Shown: positions 26,574 through 37,823, counted from the stretch's first letter. The stretch: 64,000 nt of DNA from Bradyrhizobium sp. CB1717 (GCF_029714325.1 NZ_CP121666.1:1674001-1738000), one strand, 5' to 3'. Numbers and translations: made by a program. Notes: a model not told the origin generated them from the letters alone.

Positions 26574-27045
26574 GCGCCCCTTTGACCTCACGGGGATCGG
26601 CCGACCACCCCACGCAATTTTCGATGCTGGCATTATGCCCCTGTTTTGCCCGACGAGTCAAAACGGATTCGTAAAATCCGTAGGATCATCAAGGCCCGGC
26701 TACTGTGCATGGGGTTGTTTTCGCAGTTTTTGTTTTGAGGGCGCCGGGGCCGGCGAGAGGAGCCGATCTCGCCAGTCTCGTCAGAGGGTTAGCCGCAGTC
26801 TTCCCCCACACACAGCTGTCATCCTCCGCGAAAGCGGGGGATCCAGTACGCCGCGGCCCCTCGGGGAACGTCAGGCGTCTCTGGAATACTGGGTCACCCG
26901 GTCAAGCCGGGTGACGACAGCGGAGGTTGTGGCGAACCGCCGCCTGTTGCCGAGACCGCACACGTCTGAGCTTTCGCCTTGGCCCTCGTTGCCAACGAAC
27001 CGCGGTTCACCCACACTCCGCCCCGGTCAGACATTGGGGGGATCG
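26574..27045. other. Gene-free stretch with one palindromic repeat
   Basis: The 470-base gap separates the divergent AEC gene and the Cys-repeat protein. It holds a palindromic repeat (26816-26923), and otherwise I see no gene, operator dyad or RNA in it. Confidence 0.6.
26816..26923. repeat. Palindromic repeat, CTGTCATCCTCCGCGAAAGCG family
   Basis: CTGTCATCCTCCGCGAAAGCG leads into GGGGGATCCAGTA. The inner half carries CTGGAATACTGGGTCACCCGG and ends TGACGACAG, complementary to the left end. A related copy lies at 56268-56376. Confidence 0.8.
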
Positions 27046-27420
27046 ATGCCGGCGCTTCGCTCTGGGAAATCCGTTCTTGCTGCAATCGCCGGGGTTGCCC
27101 TGGCCGCGCTGGTTCAGCCGGGTGCAGGCTTTGCCTACACGCCGGAGCAGCAGCAGGCCTGCACGCCGGATGCGATGCGGCTGTGCGGCGAGTTCGTTCC
27201 GAACGTCGATGCCATCACCGCCTGCATGATCCAGAAGAAGGCGCAGCTGTCGCCGCAGTGCAAGGCGTTCTTCCGCCAGGGCCCCGAGCCCGGCGAGACC
27301 CGCGCCGGCCGGCCGACCAACATCGCGCCCAAGGCTACGTCAAGGAGCGCATCGTCGGCGAAGAAGAGCAGCAAGCCGGCGGCGAAGGCGAGCAAGAAGA
27401 AGAAAACCGACGAGGGCTGA
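27046..27420 (+). CDS. Secreted Cys-repeat protein with Lys-rich tail
   Basis: The 124-residue protein has a signal peptide (hydrophobic 9-27, cleavage near GAGFA). The mature part carries a four-Cys pattern in ACTPDAMRLCGEFVPNVDAITACMIQKKAQLSPQCKAFF, spaced like one cysteine-rich repeat of the Golgi-apparatus-protein-1 type, which predicts two disulfides. The rest is a Ser/Ala/Lys-rich tail ending KKKKTDEG, probably unstructured and positively charged. The start ATG at 27046 follows GGGGGGATCG. Proteins like this are frequent in Bradyrhizobium; their role is unknown. Confidence 0.8.
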   Translation: MPALRSGKSVLAAIAGVALAALVQPGAGFAYTPEQQQACTPDAMRLCGEFVPNVDAITACMIQKKAQLSPQCKAFFRQGPEPGETRAGRPTNIAPKATSRSASSAKKSSKPAAKASKKKKTDEG

Positions 27421-27908
27421 GCGCCCCGCACGCGCGTTCCTTGTTTGAAACCTGCTGATGCCCGGGCGCCTCGTCACGATCGATGCCCCGGGCATTTGCA
27501 TGTCCCGCGCTGTCCTCCGATCGCGGGAGGCGTGAAAGCGGTTTCTTCGATCCTCGAACCAGATGATTGCGGCGTCAGCCCTGCGACAGCGCCGGACTCG
27601 TTTTGTTCGCAGCCCAAGCGCGCGGACCTGCGGCGATTACCGCTACATGCGGCCGAAAAGAGTTGGAAGAAGGTTTGCCCGGCAAGGTTGCATTCGGTTT
27701 TGCCGCCGCGCTGCTCAAAAACCGCACATATGCACGCTTCAAGCGCGATTCATTGCGGTTTGTGTCTCGTCGCGTGCAGCAGTGTGACTCAAAAGCCAAC
27801 ACGACTTGTTATTTCGTGGCGGCCAAGCAACTCCCGGTAAATTTTTCTTTCCCGAATCAGCGCGCTGATTCATTTTCGCAGCCTGGGGTCAATCTGGAGG
27901 CCAAGGGT
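27421..27908. other. Gene-free stretch upstream of the ParA gene
   Basis: This 488-base gap has no convincing gene. The ParA frame stays open far upstream (to about 27567), but that part has poor codon use and the ribosome site GGAGG is at the internal ATG 27909. I see no strong hairpin or dyad here. Confidence 0.6.
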
Positions 27909-28586
27909 ATGAACGTTATTGTTTTTGCATCGCGTAAAGGCGGCTCGGGCAAGAGTACCCTGGCTGCACATCTCGCCGCGCAGATCAAGGCGAGCAAGCA
28001 GGTGATGCTCGTGGACGCGGATCCGCAGGGCTCGCTGACGCTGTGGCACAAGCTGCGCGGTACCAACGAGCCGCCGATCAAGGCCGCCGTGAACTCGGTC
28101 AGCGGCATCGTCTCCGCTGCCAAGCGCGACGGTTATGAATGGGTGTTGATCGACACGCCGCCGAACCTCTCGGCCGTCGTCGACGACGCGATCAAGAATG
28201 CCACCATGGTGGTCATCCCCGCCCGTCCCGGCGTGTTCGACGTCAACGCGGTGCAGGAAACCATCCAGATGTGCCGCGCGGCGCGCAAGCCCTACGCGGT
28301 CGTGCTCAACGGTGCTCCCGCCAAGCGCGACGAAGCCGAAAGCCCGATCGTCACCATCGCCCGCGAGGCGCTGGCGAAATTCCGCGCTCCGGTGTGGGGC
28401 GGTCAGATCACCAATCGTTCGGATTTGTTGATGGCGCTCAGCCACGGCGAAGGCGCGCGCGAGTATCAGGCCGAGAGCCGCGCGGCTCAGGAAATCGCAA
28501 GGTTGTGGGCGGCGATCGAGCGTTCGGTCAAGGCCATTCGCGGCTCGGCGTCGGCATCCGGCGCAATGCACAAGCAGGCGGCGTAA
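27909..28586 (+). CDS. ParA family ATPase, orphan
   Basis: The 225-residue P-loop ATPase has a deviant Walker A motif KGGSGKST at residues 10-17, LVDADPQGS for the A-prime motif and LIDTPPNLS for Walker B. Later comes VVIPARPGVFDVNAV, a typical MinD/ParA switch region. It lacks the N-terminal DNA-binding domain of plasmid ParA. No parB or parS-like neighbour is present, so it likely positions another cargo (such as chemoreceptors, carboxysomes or polymer granules) or acts in another spatial system. GGAGG precedes ATG 27909 and a perfect terminator follows. Confidence 0.9.
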   Translation: MNVIVFASRKGGSGKSTLAAHLAAQIKASKQVMLVDADPQGSLTLWHKLRGTNEPPIKAAVNSVSGIVSAAKRDGYEWVLIDTPPNLSAVVDDAIKNATMVVIPARPGVFDVNAVQETIQMCRAARKPYAVVLNGAPAKRDEAESPIVTIAREALAKFRAPVWGGQITNRSDLLMALSHGEGAREYQAESRAAQEIARLWAAIERSVKAIRGSASASGAMHKQAA

Positions 28587-28611
28587 TTTTCATAAATCAT
28601 TCCCCGGACGG

Positions 28612-28639
28612 AAAACGCGCGGGAAGGTCCGCGCGTTTT
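28612..28639 (+). terminator. Intrinsic terminator after the ParA gene
   Basis: AAAACGCGCGG and CCGCGCGTTTT make a perfect 11-bp stem around GAAGGT. It is 25 bases past the stop and is symmetric enough to work on both strands. Confidence 0.85.
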
Positions 28640-28658
28640 GCGTTTCCGGGCTTCTCTT

Positions 28659-28700
28659 GTCATTCCGGGATGGCGCGTCAGCGCCAGACCCGGAATCCCG
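28659..28700. repeat. Short palindromic repeat, GTCATTCCGGG family
   Basis: GTCATTCCGGGATGGCGCG pairs in part with CGCCAGACCCGGAATCCC. Relatives lie at 41915-41956, 54099-54174 and 62127-62237. Confidence 0.6.
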
Positions 28701-28709
28701 AGATGAGGC

Positions 28710-28910
28710 TTACGCCACCATCAGCATGTAGAACACGATGACCGGCGACAGGGTCAGGATCACCGACCAGATGCCGACGGCCCAGAGAATGTCCCCGGTG
28801 GTGAAGCTCTCCTCGGTGGACAGGTGCTGCTGTCCGGCGCCGAAATGCGACGCCATTTCATTATGACTATTCACAAACGCCCCCGCGATTTCTTCGCTTA
28901 TGGGCATCAC
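28710..28910 (-). CDS. Small single-pass membrane protein
   Basis: The 66-residue protein has an acidic, His-containing hydrophilic first half (residues 1-38) and one hydrophobic helix (ILWAVGIWSVILTLSPVIVFYMLMVA) running to the C-terminus. The order suggests a C-tail anchored topology. The next gene on the minus strand (29006-29158) also encodes a small protein with a C-terminal helix, so these two resemble each other in layout. Function is unknown. Confidence 0.65.
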   Translation of the reverse strand: MMPISEEIAGAFVNSHNEMASHFGAGQQHLSTEESFTTGDILWAVGIWSVILTLSPVIVFYMLMVA

Positions 28911-29005
28911 GCTACGCGGGATGTTTTAAATTTCCGGCTTGCAAGCCCGCTCGCATTTTGAGCGCATTTGCCACTTGCGTTTAACCATCCGCGCGGGTCG
29001 CTGCC

Positions 29006-29158
29006 TCAGGCCAGCCAGACCCGAAACACCAGCACCGGCACCAGGCCGAGCACCACCGCCCAGAACCCGAACGACGAGACGACGAGAATTCCCTGCATGA
29101 GATCGGCGGGCGCGAATTGCTGCGCGGCCGTAGGCCGGGTGCGATACCCCATGGTCAT
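29006..29158 (-). CDS. Small C-tail membrane protein
   Basis: The 50-residue protein begins at ATG 29158 after AGGGGGGA, a good ribosome site; a longer frame to 29227 lacks one. The hydrophilic head (MTMGYRTRPTAAQQFAPADL) is followed by one hydrophobic helix (ILVVSSFGFWAVVLGLVPVLVF) and a short tail. It lies about 95 bases upstream of the similar small protein at 28710-28910, on the same strand, so they may share a transcript. Function is unknown. Confidence 0.65.
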   Translation of the reverse strand: MTMGYRTRPTAAQQFAPADLMQGILVVSSFGFWAVVLGLVPVLVFRVWLA

Positions 29159-29280
29159 TCCCCCCTTTTGGTCGACTTTGGGAAGAACGATAGGCGCGGT
29201 CTCGTAAACGAGCCGTGGATGCACCATGCGGCAGGCGCGAAGGGTGTTGGTGCGCGGTTAACCAAGCGGGCACGCTGCTT

Positions 29281-29432
29281 CACTCCCTCTCCCCGTTCTT
29301 ACGGGGAGAGGGTGGGGTGAGGGGCTGCCTCCGCAAATGCGTTGGCAGCTGGCCTCGTGGAAGCTCCCCTTCACCCGGAATTTGCGCAGGCGCAAATTCC
29401 GGCCTCTCCCCGCAAGCGGGGCGAGGCGAAGG
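29281..29432. repeat. Palindromic repeat cluster, CTCCCCGTTCTTACGGGG family
   Basis: CTCTCCCCGTTCTTACGGGGAGAG (29287 on) is a near-perfect hairpin, followed by GGAATTTGCGC / GCGCAAATTCC (about 29379-29402) and CTCCCCGCAAGCGGGGCGAG (about 29404-29424). Together they fill the gap up to the dapA-like stop codon. Confidence 0.75.
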
Positions 29433-29437
29433 AAGCG

Positions 29438-30346
29438 CTACGCCGCGACTTTCATCCGCCGTTCGATCTCGCGATCGATCGTGGCGGCAAGCTCGCTGCT
29501 CACCTCCACCATCGGCAGGCGCACTTCGGGGCTGTCGATCAAACCGCTGCGCCATAACCAGTACTTCGCCGGCGCGGGGCTCGGCTCGGTGAACAGCAGC
29601 TTCGTCAGCTCGGCGACCTCATTCCAGCGCGCCTGCGCTGCGTCATGGTTACCGCGCTTCACTTCAGTGTACACCGCCGCGAACGTCGCGGTCTCGACAT
29701 GAGCGGACAGCACGATGCCGCCGTCGGCGCCGTCGGTGAGCGCCTCGAGATAGTTCGCGTCCTCGCCGGTCAGCACGCGAAAACCCTTCGGCCTGTCGCG
29801 CAGCAGTGCGATCGACTGCTCGCGGCTGGCGCCGCAATCCTTGAGGCCGACGATGTTGGGATGCTCGGCGAGCCGCAGCATGGTCTGGTTGGTGATGTTG
29901 ACCGCGCAGCGATAGGGAATGTTGTAGAGCGCGATCGGCCACGCCGCGTGGTCGGCGAGCGTCTCGAAATGCGCCAGCAACCCTCGCTGCGACGGCCGCA
30001 CGTAATAAGGGCTCGCGATCAGGTAGCCCTCGATCGGCCAGTCCGCGGTTTCATCGAGGCGGTCCTTCAGCCGTGCGGTGTCGGCGCCCGACAGGCCGAG
30101 GCAGATCGGAACGTTGCGGCGGCCGGATGCCATCTCGTCGCGGACGATTGCGACGAGGCGCTCGAGCTCGCCCTCCCGCAGTGTCATGCCTTCTCCCGAG
30201 GTTGCCCCCAGAATGAAGCCGTCGACGGCTTGGGCGCTGTAATGCCGCGTCAGCCTTCGCAGCGAGGTCTCGTCCAGCTTGCCATCACGGAACGGCGTCA
30301 CCAGCGGCAGCCAGAGCCCGTGCAAATGTTCGCGTAGTCCGGTCAT
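29438..30346 (-). CDS. Dihydrodipicolinate synthase family aldolase (dapA-like)
   Basis: The 302-residue protein is a class I aldolase of the DapA/NAL family, which in its main form condenses pyruvate with aspartate semialdehyde for lysine and peptidoglycan synthesis. The Schiff-base lysine is Lys169 in IVGLKDCGAS, the proton-relay Tyr is Tyr141 in ALYNIPYR with Arg146 behind it, and the phosphate-loop equivalent is GATSGE at 47-52 (canonical GTTGE). The ATG at 30346 follows GGAGATGGA. The TS in place of TT and the Tyr in YNIPYR leave room for another pyruvate aldolase activity. Its leader contains a promoter, a short ORF and a terminator just upstream. Confidence 0.87.
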   Translation of the reverse strand: MTGLREHLHGLWLPLVTPFRDGKLDETSLRRLTRHYSAQAVDGFILGATSGEGMTLREGELERLVAIVRDEMASGRRNVPICLGLSGADTARLKDRLDETADWPIEGYLIASPYYVRPSQRGLLAHFETLADHAAWPIALYNIPYRCAVNITNQTMLRLAEHPNIVGLKDCGASREQSIALLRDRPKGFRVLTGEDANYLEALTDGADGGIVLSAHVETATFAAVYTEVKRGNHDAAQARWNEVAELTKLLFTEPSPAPAKYWLWRSGLIDSPEVRLPMVEVSSELAATIDREIERRMKVAA

Positions 30347-30390
30347 GTTCCATCTCCTTCTCGGGAAAAACCTGAGACGGAGGGCACATG

Positions 30391-30419
30391 AAAAAACCCC
30401 GTCCAGGCGGCGGGGTTTT
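30391..30419 (-). terminator. Intrinsic terminator in the leader of the dapA-like gene
   Basis: On the minus strand AAAACCCCG and CGGGGTTTT form a 9-bp stem followed by six T residues in all. The hairpin ends 45 bases before the start codon at 30346, too close for a full promoter between, so transcripts must read through it. It therefore looks like an attenuator. Confidence 0.7.
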
Positions 30420-30447
30420 CGGGATTTAGCTCGCGATGACGAAGCCG

Positions 30448-30525
30448 TTAAAAGCGCGCGCAAAACTCCGAGGTCCCCGGATGGGGGCCTTTTTTCGAAA
30501 CGCGTGCGCACGACTTCGTGATCAT
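30448..30525 (-). CDS. Possible 25-codon leader peptide upstream of the dapA-like gene
   Basis: ATG 30525 opens 25 codons beginning MITKSCARVSKKGPH and ending FCARF. The start coincides with the predicted transcription start, so it would be read from a leaderless end. It has three Lys, three Arg and two Cys, not a strong run of any one amino acid. It precedes the attenuator hairpin by about 30 bases. Evidence is positional only. Confidence 0.3.
   Translation of the reverse strand: MITKSCARVSKKGPHPGTSEFCARF
30472..30495 (+). terminator. Terminator-like hairpin on the plus strand
   Basis: GGTCCCC and GGGGGCC form a 7-bp stem around GGAT, followed by TTTTTT on the plus strand. No plus-strand gene ends here; a small ORF (ATG 30388, product MKKPRPGGGVFGI) with an ACGGAGGG ribosome site lies just upstream, so a small transcript from the dapA promoter region is possible. 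Confidence 0.4.
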
Positions 30526-30531
30526 TTGCAA

Positions 30532-30560
30532 ATGATGCGGGGGATAGGTGGAACTGTCAA
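30532..30560 (-). promoter_or_regulatory. Predicted promoter of the dapA-like gene
   Basis: On the minus strand TTGACA (30560-30555) and CATCAT (30537-30532) are 17 bases apart. The -35 box is perfect. The start would fall near 30525, about 180 bases before the gene. Confidence 0.6.
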
Positions 30561-30592
30561 TACACGCGGAAGGCGAACGCCGGATTCGGCAG

Positions 30593-30622
30593 AAAAAAAG
30601 CCGGACCCGAAGGGCCCGGCTT
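30593..30622 (-). terminator. Intrinsic terminator behind the LysR gene
   Basis: On the minus strand AAGCCGGGCCC and GGGTCCGGCTT form an 11-bp stem with one mismatch around TTC, followed by T residues (seven in all). It ends transcription from trxB and the LysR gene ahead of the next promoter. Confidence 0.75.
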
Positions 30623-30794
30623 AGGTATTGGCCACGTGAGGCCGACACAATCACCTTCCAAGAGGGATTACTGAACTCCCGCGCCACTGGAGGAGGGGGA
30701 CAAATGCGCAACGCGAAGGCTCAGCGTGCAAACAGTATGGGCTTGACGAGCGCCATGCAGCAACAGCCGAGGCCGCATGTCAGACATGCGGAAA

Positions 30795-31718
30795 TCAGGA
30801 CGGCCAGCGCTGCGCCTTGCTCACCACGAAGTCGCGGAACACCTGCACGCGCGCGACTGTCTTCAACTCCTCGGGATAGACGAAATAGGTGTCGAGCTGG
30901 ATCGAATCCGATTCGCCGAACAGTTGTACGAGCTTGCTCTGCTCTTCGACCAGATAGTCGGGCAGCGCGGCGATGCCGAGGCCCTGCTGACAGGCGCGCA
31001 CGAGGCCAAGGATGTTGTTGACCTTGAAGTACGCCTCGCGCGGACCCGAGCCGTTGCGCGCGGCTTCGACCAGCCAGTTGCGGTTCTGCAGATGCGGCGC
31101 GAAGTTGCCGTCGGAGAGCGTGATGATGCGGTGGGAGTCGAGTTCCTCCAGCGTCCGCGGCGTGCCGAAGCGCTTGATGTATTCCGGCGAGCAATAGGCG
31201 TGGAATCCCATCGCGAACAGCTTGCGCTGGATCAGATCCGGCTGCGTCGGCTTGCGGGTGCGGATGGCAACGTCAGCCTCGCGCATCGACAGATCGAGCT
31301 CCTCGTCGGTGACGATCAGCGAGATGCGGATCTCCGGATAGAGCGCGGTGAATTCGCCGAGCCGCGGGATCAGCCAGTTGATGCCGACGCCGGGCGTGGT
31401 GGTGATCTTGAGATCGCCGCTCGGCCGCTCGCGGCTGTCGGTCAGTTTCGCGCGCGCCGCCTGGAGCTGCATGAACACGTCATGCGCGGTGCGGAACAAC
31501 AGGTCGCCCTGCTCGGTGAGGATCAGGCCGCGGGCGTGGCGGTGGAACAGCGAGACCGATAGCTCCTGCTCCAGCGCCGAGACCTGGCGGGAGACCGCCG
31601 ATTGCGACAGGCCGAGCTGCTCGCCCGCATGCGTGAAGCTGCCCGCTTCCGCCGCCGCGTGAAACACCTTCAGCTTGTCCCAGTCCATATCCGTAAATCC
31701 GTCGCGTGTTCGGGGCAT
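30795..31718 (-). CDS. LysR family transcriptional regulator
   Basis: The 307-residue protein has a winged helix-turn-helix at residues 11-70 (LKVFHAAAEAGSFTHAGEQL, then SQSAVSRQVSALEQEL) and a periplasmic-binding-like effector domain from about 100 to the end (DLKITTTPGVGINWLIPRL). An internal ATG at 31688 (MDWDKLKVF) may be the true start. It lies 5 bases after the trxB stop codon, so the two are one transcript, unlike the usual divergent arrangement for LysR. A target gene cannot be named; the neighbouring dapA-like gene is one possibility. Confidence 0.9.
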   Translation of the reverse strand: MPRTRDGFTDMDWDKLKVFHAAAEAGSFTHAGEQLGLSQSAVSRQVSALEQELSVSLFHRHARGLILTEQGDLLFRTAHDVFMQLQAARAKLTDSRERPSGDLKITTTPGVGINWLIPRLGEFTALYPEIRISLIVTDEELDLSMREADVAIRTRKPTQPDLIQRKLFAMGFHAYCSPEYIKRFGTPRTLEELDSHRIITLSDGNFAPHLQNRNWLVEAARNGSGPREAYFKVNNILGLVRACQQGLGIAALPDYLVEEQSKLVQLFGESDSIQLDTYFVYPEELKTVARVQVFRDFVVSKAQRWPS

Positions 31719-31723
31719 GATCT

Positions 31724-32689
31724 TTATTCCGCTGCGGCGCGCTCGCTGGCGCGCAGGGCCAGGAAACGTTCGGCTTCGAGTGCTGCCATGCAGCCGAGGC
31801 CGGCGGCCGTTACGGCCTGGCGATAGGTCTCGTCGGCGACGTCGCCGGCGGCGAACAGGCCGGGCACCGAGGTCGCGGTCGAGTTCGGGGCGACCTCGAC
31901 ATAGCCCGACGGTTTGAGCTTGACCTGACCCTTGACCAGCTCGGTCGCCGGGGCATGGCCGATGGCAATGAAGATGCCGTCAGTCTTCACGTCCGTGAGC
32001 GCGCCGGTCTTGACGTTCTTCAGGCGGACATGGGTGACCTTGTTCGGGTTCTCGGTGCCGCAGATCTCGTCGACGGCGGAGTCCCAGATCACCTTGATCT
32101 TCGGGTGCTTGAACAGGCGTTCCTGCAGGATGCGCTCGGCACGGAAGTGATCGCGACGATGCACGATGGTGACCTGCGAGGCATGGTTGGTGAGGTACAG
32201 GGCCTCCTCGACCGCGGTGTTGCCGCCGCCGACCACCACGACCTCCTTGTTGCGGTAGAAGAAGCCGTCGCAGGTGGCGCAAGCCGAGACGCCGCCGCCC
32301 TGGAACTTCGCTTCGGACGGCAGCCCGAGCCAGCGCGCCTGCGCGCCGGTGGCGAGGATGACGGCGTCGGCGAGATAGACGTCGCCGCTGTCGCAGGTGA
32401 GGCGGAACGGCCGCTGCATCGTGTCAAGCTTGATGACCAGATCGGTGACGATCTTGGTGCCGACGTGGACCGCCTGCTTCTCCATCTGCTCCATCAGCCA
32501 GGGACCCTGGATCACGTCGGCGAAGCCCGGATAGTTCTCGACGTCGGTGGTGATGGTGAGCTGGCCGCCCGGCTGGATGCCCTGGATCAGGATCGGCTCG
32601 AGCATCGCGCGCGCGGCGTAGATCGCGGCGGTGTAACCGGCGGGGCCGGAGCCAATAATGACGACCTTTGCATGAACAGGAGCGGACAT
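31724..32689 (-). CDS. trxB: Thioredoxin reductase
   Basis: TrxB passes electrons from NADPH via FAD to thioredoxin. The 321 residues match the bacterial low-molecular-weight type: the FAD-binding GSGPAG at 13-18, the redox pair Cys137-Ala-Thr-Cys140 in SACATCDGFFYRNKEV, the NADPH-binding VGGGNTAVEEA and the FAD motif LFAAGDVADE near the end. It begins just after a divergent Lrp regulator region and is followed directly by the LysR gene. Confidence 0.96.
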   Translation of the reverse strand: MSAPVHAKVVIIGSGPAGYTAAIYAARAMLEPILIQGIQPGGQLTITTDVENYPGFADVIQGPWLMEQMEKQAVHVGTKIVTDLVIKLDTMQRPFRLTCDSGDVYLADAVILATGAQARWLGLPSEAKFQGGGVSACATCDGFFYRNKEVVVVGGGNTAVEEALYLTNHASQVTIVHRRDHFRAERILQERLFKHPKIKVIWDSAVDEICGTENPNKVTHVRLKNVKTGALTDVKTDGIFIAIGHAPATELVKGQVKLKPSGYVEVAPNSTATSVPGLFAAGDVADETYRQAVTAAGLGCMAALEAERFLALRASERAAAE

Positions 32690-32851
32690 TTCGATGGACG
32701 CCTTTCACGGGGGATTTGCAGCGCGGGCGCGGAACGTGCCGGGAGGCCTCGCGGAGGCGCTGAAATATCAGAGCTAATCTAAGCCTTCTGGTGAGCTATG
32801 CAAGAATTGCATTCCCTGTCGGCGGATTTTTCCAACAGGGAACAAAATTCG

Positions 32852-32880
32852 ATTGCGCTGCACGCGCAATAAAATTGCGC
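32852..32880. promoter_or_regulatory. ATTGCGC half-site cluster between trxB and the Lrp gene
   Basis: ATTGCGC (32852-32858), GCGCAAT (32864-32870, inverted) and a third ATTGCGC (32874-32880) lie about 80 bases before the Lrp start. The spaced dyad plus direct copy is a good candidate for the local Lrp-type regulator's own site. This role is inferred. Confidence 0.45.
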
Positions 32881-32956
32881 TAACCGTGCGGACTAAGCTA
32901 TGAGGATTGCGACAGACCCACCCAATACCGCCGCAAAGGCCAGGAGTTCCAATCAC

Positions 32957-33436
32957 GTGTCGCGGAGCCTAGACGAGATCGACCTGAAAATTCTCACCGA
33001 GATTCAGGCCGACGGTCGAATCACCAATGTCGAGCTGGCCAAGCGCGTCGGCATCTCGCCGCCGCCCTGCCTGCGCCGGGTCCGGGCGCTGGAAGAGGAG
33101 GGCTACATCCACGGCTATCGCGGGCTGCTGGATGCGCGAAAGCTGGGTTTCGACGTCACGGTGTTCGCGGCCGTGCACCTGTCCAGCCAGGCCGAGGCTG
33201 ACTTGCGCGCCTTCGAGGAGTTCGTCCGCGCCGAGCCGCTGGTGCGGGAGTGCTGGATGCTGTCGGGCGAGGTCGATTTCATCCTGAAATGCGTCGCGCC
33301 AGACATGGCGACGTTCCAGGATTTCGTGACGCACCTGACCGCCGCTCCGCACGTGCGCAACGTGCGGACGTCACTGGTGCTGCATAATTCGAAATACGAG
33401 GCGGCGGTGCCGCTCGAGGTGAAGGGACGGCGGTAG
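32957..33436 (+). CDS. Lrp/AsnC family transcriptional regulator
   Basis: The 159-residue protein begins SRSLDEIDLKILTEIQADGRI, the N-terminal helix-turn-helix of Lrp proteins (residues 3-62, with ELAKRVGISPPPCLRRVRAL as the recognition part), and then the C-terminal RAM/ACT-like ligand domain (VFAAVHLSSQAEADLRAFE, VRTSLVLHNSKYE). GTG 32957 has AGGAG 10 bases upstream; an ATG at 32900 would add 19 residues without a ribosome site and is less likely. It is divergent from trxB. The genes it controls are unknown. Confidence 0.9.
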   Translation: MSRSLDEIDLKILTEIQADGRITNVELAKRVGISPPPCLRRVRALEEEGYIHGYRGLLDARKLGFDVTVFAAVHLSSQAEADLRAFEEFVRAEPLVRECWMLSGEVDFILKCVAPDMATFQDFVTHLTAAPHVRNVRTSLVLHNSKYEAAVPLEVKGRR

Positions 33437-33495
33437 CTCTACTCCGACCTCCCCCCACAGGCGGGGAGAAGGTGAAGACCAGCTCGCGGTCTGCT

Positions 33496-33580
33496 CCGTC
33501 ATTGCGAGCGCAGCGAAGCAATCCAGAGTCTTTCCGCAGAGGGCAGTCTGGATTGCTTCGCTGCGCTCGCAATAACGCGG
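33496..33580. repeat. Palindromic repeat, GTCATTGCGAGC family
   Basis: CCGTCATTGCGAGCGCAGCG pairs with CGCTGCGCTCGCAATAACG at its right end; the inner CAATCCAG / CTGGATTG pair is kept. It lies between the convergent Lrp and greA genes. Confidence 0.85.
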
Positions 33581-33620
33581 TGAGAGTGCGAGTTCACGTC
33601 GCGCACAACACCCCGAAACA

Positions 33621-33647
33621 AAAAGGCCGCGCATCGCGCGGCCTTTT
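33621..33647. terminator. Bidirectional terminator between the Lrp gene and greA
   Basis: AAAAGGCCGCGC and GCGCGGCCTTTT form a perfect 12-bp stem with an ATC loop, with A and T runs on both sides. It serves the two converging genes. Confidence 0.9.
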
Positions 33648-33679
33648 CGAAACGTCATCTTACCCGCAGCGGCAAATGC

Positions 33680-34153
33680 TTACCGCCACTCCACCTTGGT
33701 GATCTCATACGCCTTGGCGCCGCCGGGGGCATTGACCTCGACGGTCGAGCCCTTCTTCTTGCCGATCAGCGCGCGGGCGAGCGGCGAGGTGATGGAGATG
33801 CGGCCCTTCTTGGCGTCGGCCTCGACCTCGCCGACGATCTGCCACACCGTCTTCTTCTCGGTGTCCTCGTCGACCAGCGTCACGGTGGCGCCGAACTTGA
33901 TGGTGTCGCCGGACAGTTTCGAGATGTCGATGATGTCGGCGCGCGCGAGCTTGTCCTCGAGCTCGGCGATGCGGCCCTCATTGTGGGACTGCTCTTCCTT
34001 CGCGGCATGGTATTCCGCGTTTTCCGACAGGTCTCCGTGCGAGCGCGCCTCGGCGATGTGCTCGATGATCCGCGGACGGTCCTCCGACTGGCGCTTCTTC
34101 AATTCTTCCCCGAGCGCGACAAAGCCGGCCTGGGTCATCGGAACCTTTTCCAT
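33680..34153 (-). CDS. greA: Transcription elongation factor GreA
   Basis: GreA rescues backtracked RNA polymerase by stimulating RNA cleavage. The 157-residue protein has an N-terminal coiled-coil hairpin (residues 1-75) with the tip acidic residues in [14 protein letters not shown] and a C-terminal FKBP-like domain ([36 protein letters not shown]). ATG 34153 gives the usual length (about 158); the frame to 34234 adds an unlikely extension. It lies downstream of carB on the same strand, as in many Rhizobiales. Confidence 0.95.
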   Translation of the reverse strand: MEKVPMTQAGFVALGEELKKRQSEDRPRIIEHIAEARSHGDLSENAEYHAAKEEQSHNEGRIAELEDKLARADIIDISKLSGDTIKFGATVTLVDEDTEKKTVWQIVGEVEADAKKGRISITSPLARALIGKKKGSTVEVNAPGGAKAYEITKVEWR

Positions 34154-34332
34154 CTCTTCTCTCGTCCTTCGGCCGGCGCGCCCCACAGAGGGGCGCGGCA
34201 ACCTTGATTCGTCGATATTTCCGGGGCTGAACACGCCGCCACCGGAACGTTATGTGGGTCTGGCGCCGGAACAGAACAACCACATGGCCGGGACAGTTCC
34301 TCCGGCCATTGTAGCTTCATTGCCAATCACTT

Positions 34333-34353
34333 AGCGGCGGGTTCACCGCCGCT
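34333..34353 (-). terminator. Hairpin just downstream of carB
   Basis: AGCGGCGG and CCGCCGCT pair perfectly around GTTCA (TGAAC on the minus strand), 5 bases after the carB stop. There is no T-run, so it is a weak or protein-assisted terminator at best. Confidence 0.4.
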
Positions 34354-34358
34354 CGCGA

Positions 34359-37815
<3,457 letters not shown>

Positions 37816-37823
<8 letters not shown>

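Larger units (their letters stand above)
30347..30794 (-). other. Regulatory region between the LysR and dapA-like genes
   Basis: The 448-base gap holds, in minus-strand order, a hairpin just after the LysR stop (CCGCATGT / ACATGCGG, 30774-30792), a terminator (30593-30622), a promoter (30532-30560), a 25-codon ORF (30448-30525) and a second terminator (30391-30419). It also contains a plus-strand terminator-like hairpin (30472-30495). No protein gene of normal size is present. Confidence 0.65.

Noticed and set aside
27567-27908. Upstream extension of the ParA frame
   Set aside because: The codon use is poor and the peptide aligns with nothing; ATG 27909 has GGAGG right before it and starts the ParA fold.
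30703-30790. Small ORF with a good ribosome site (MRNAKAQRANSMG start) near the LysR end
   Set aside because: It runs into the LysR gene antisense and its later part has no protein-like character.
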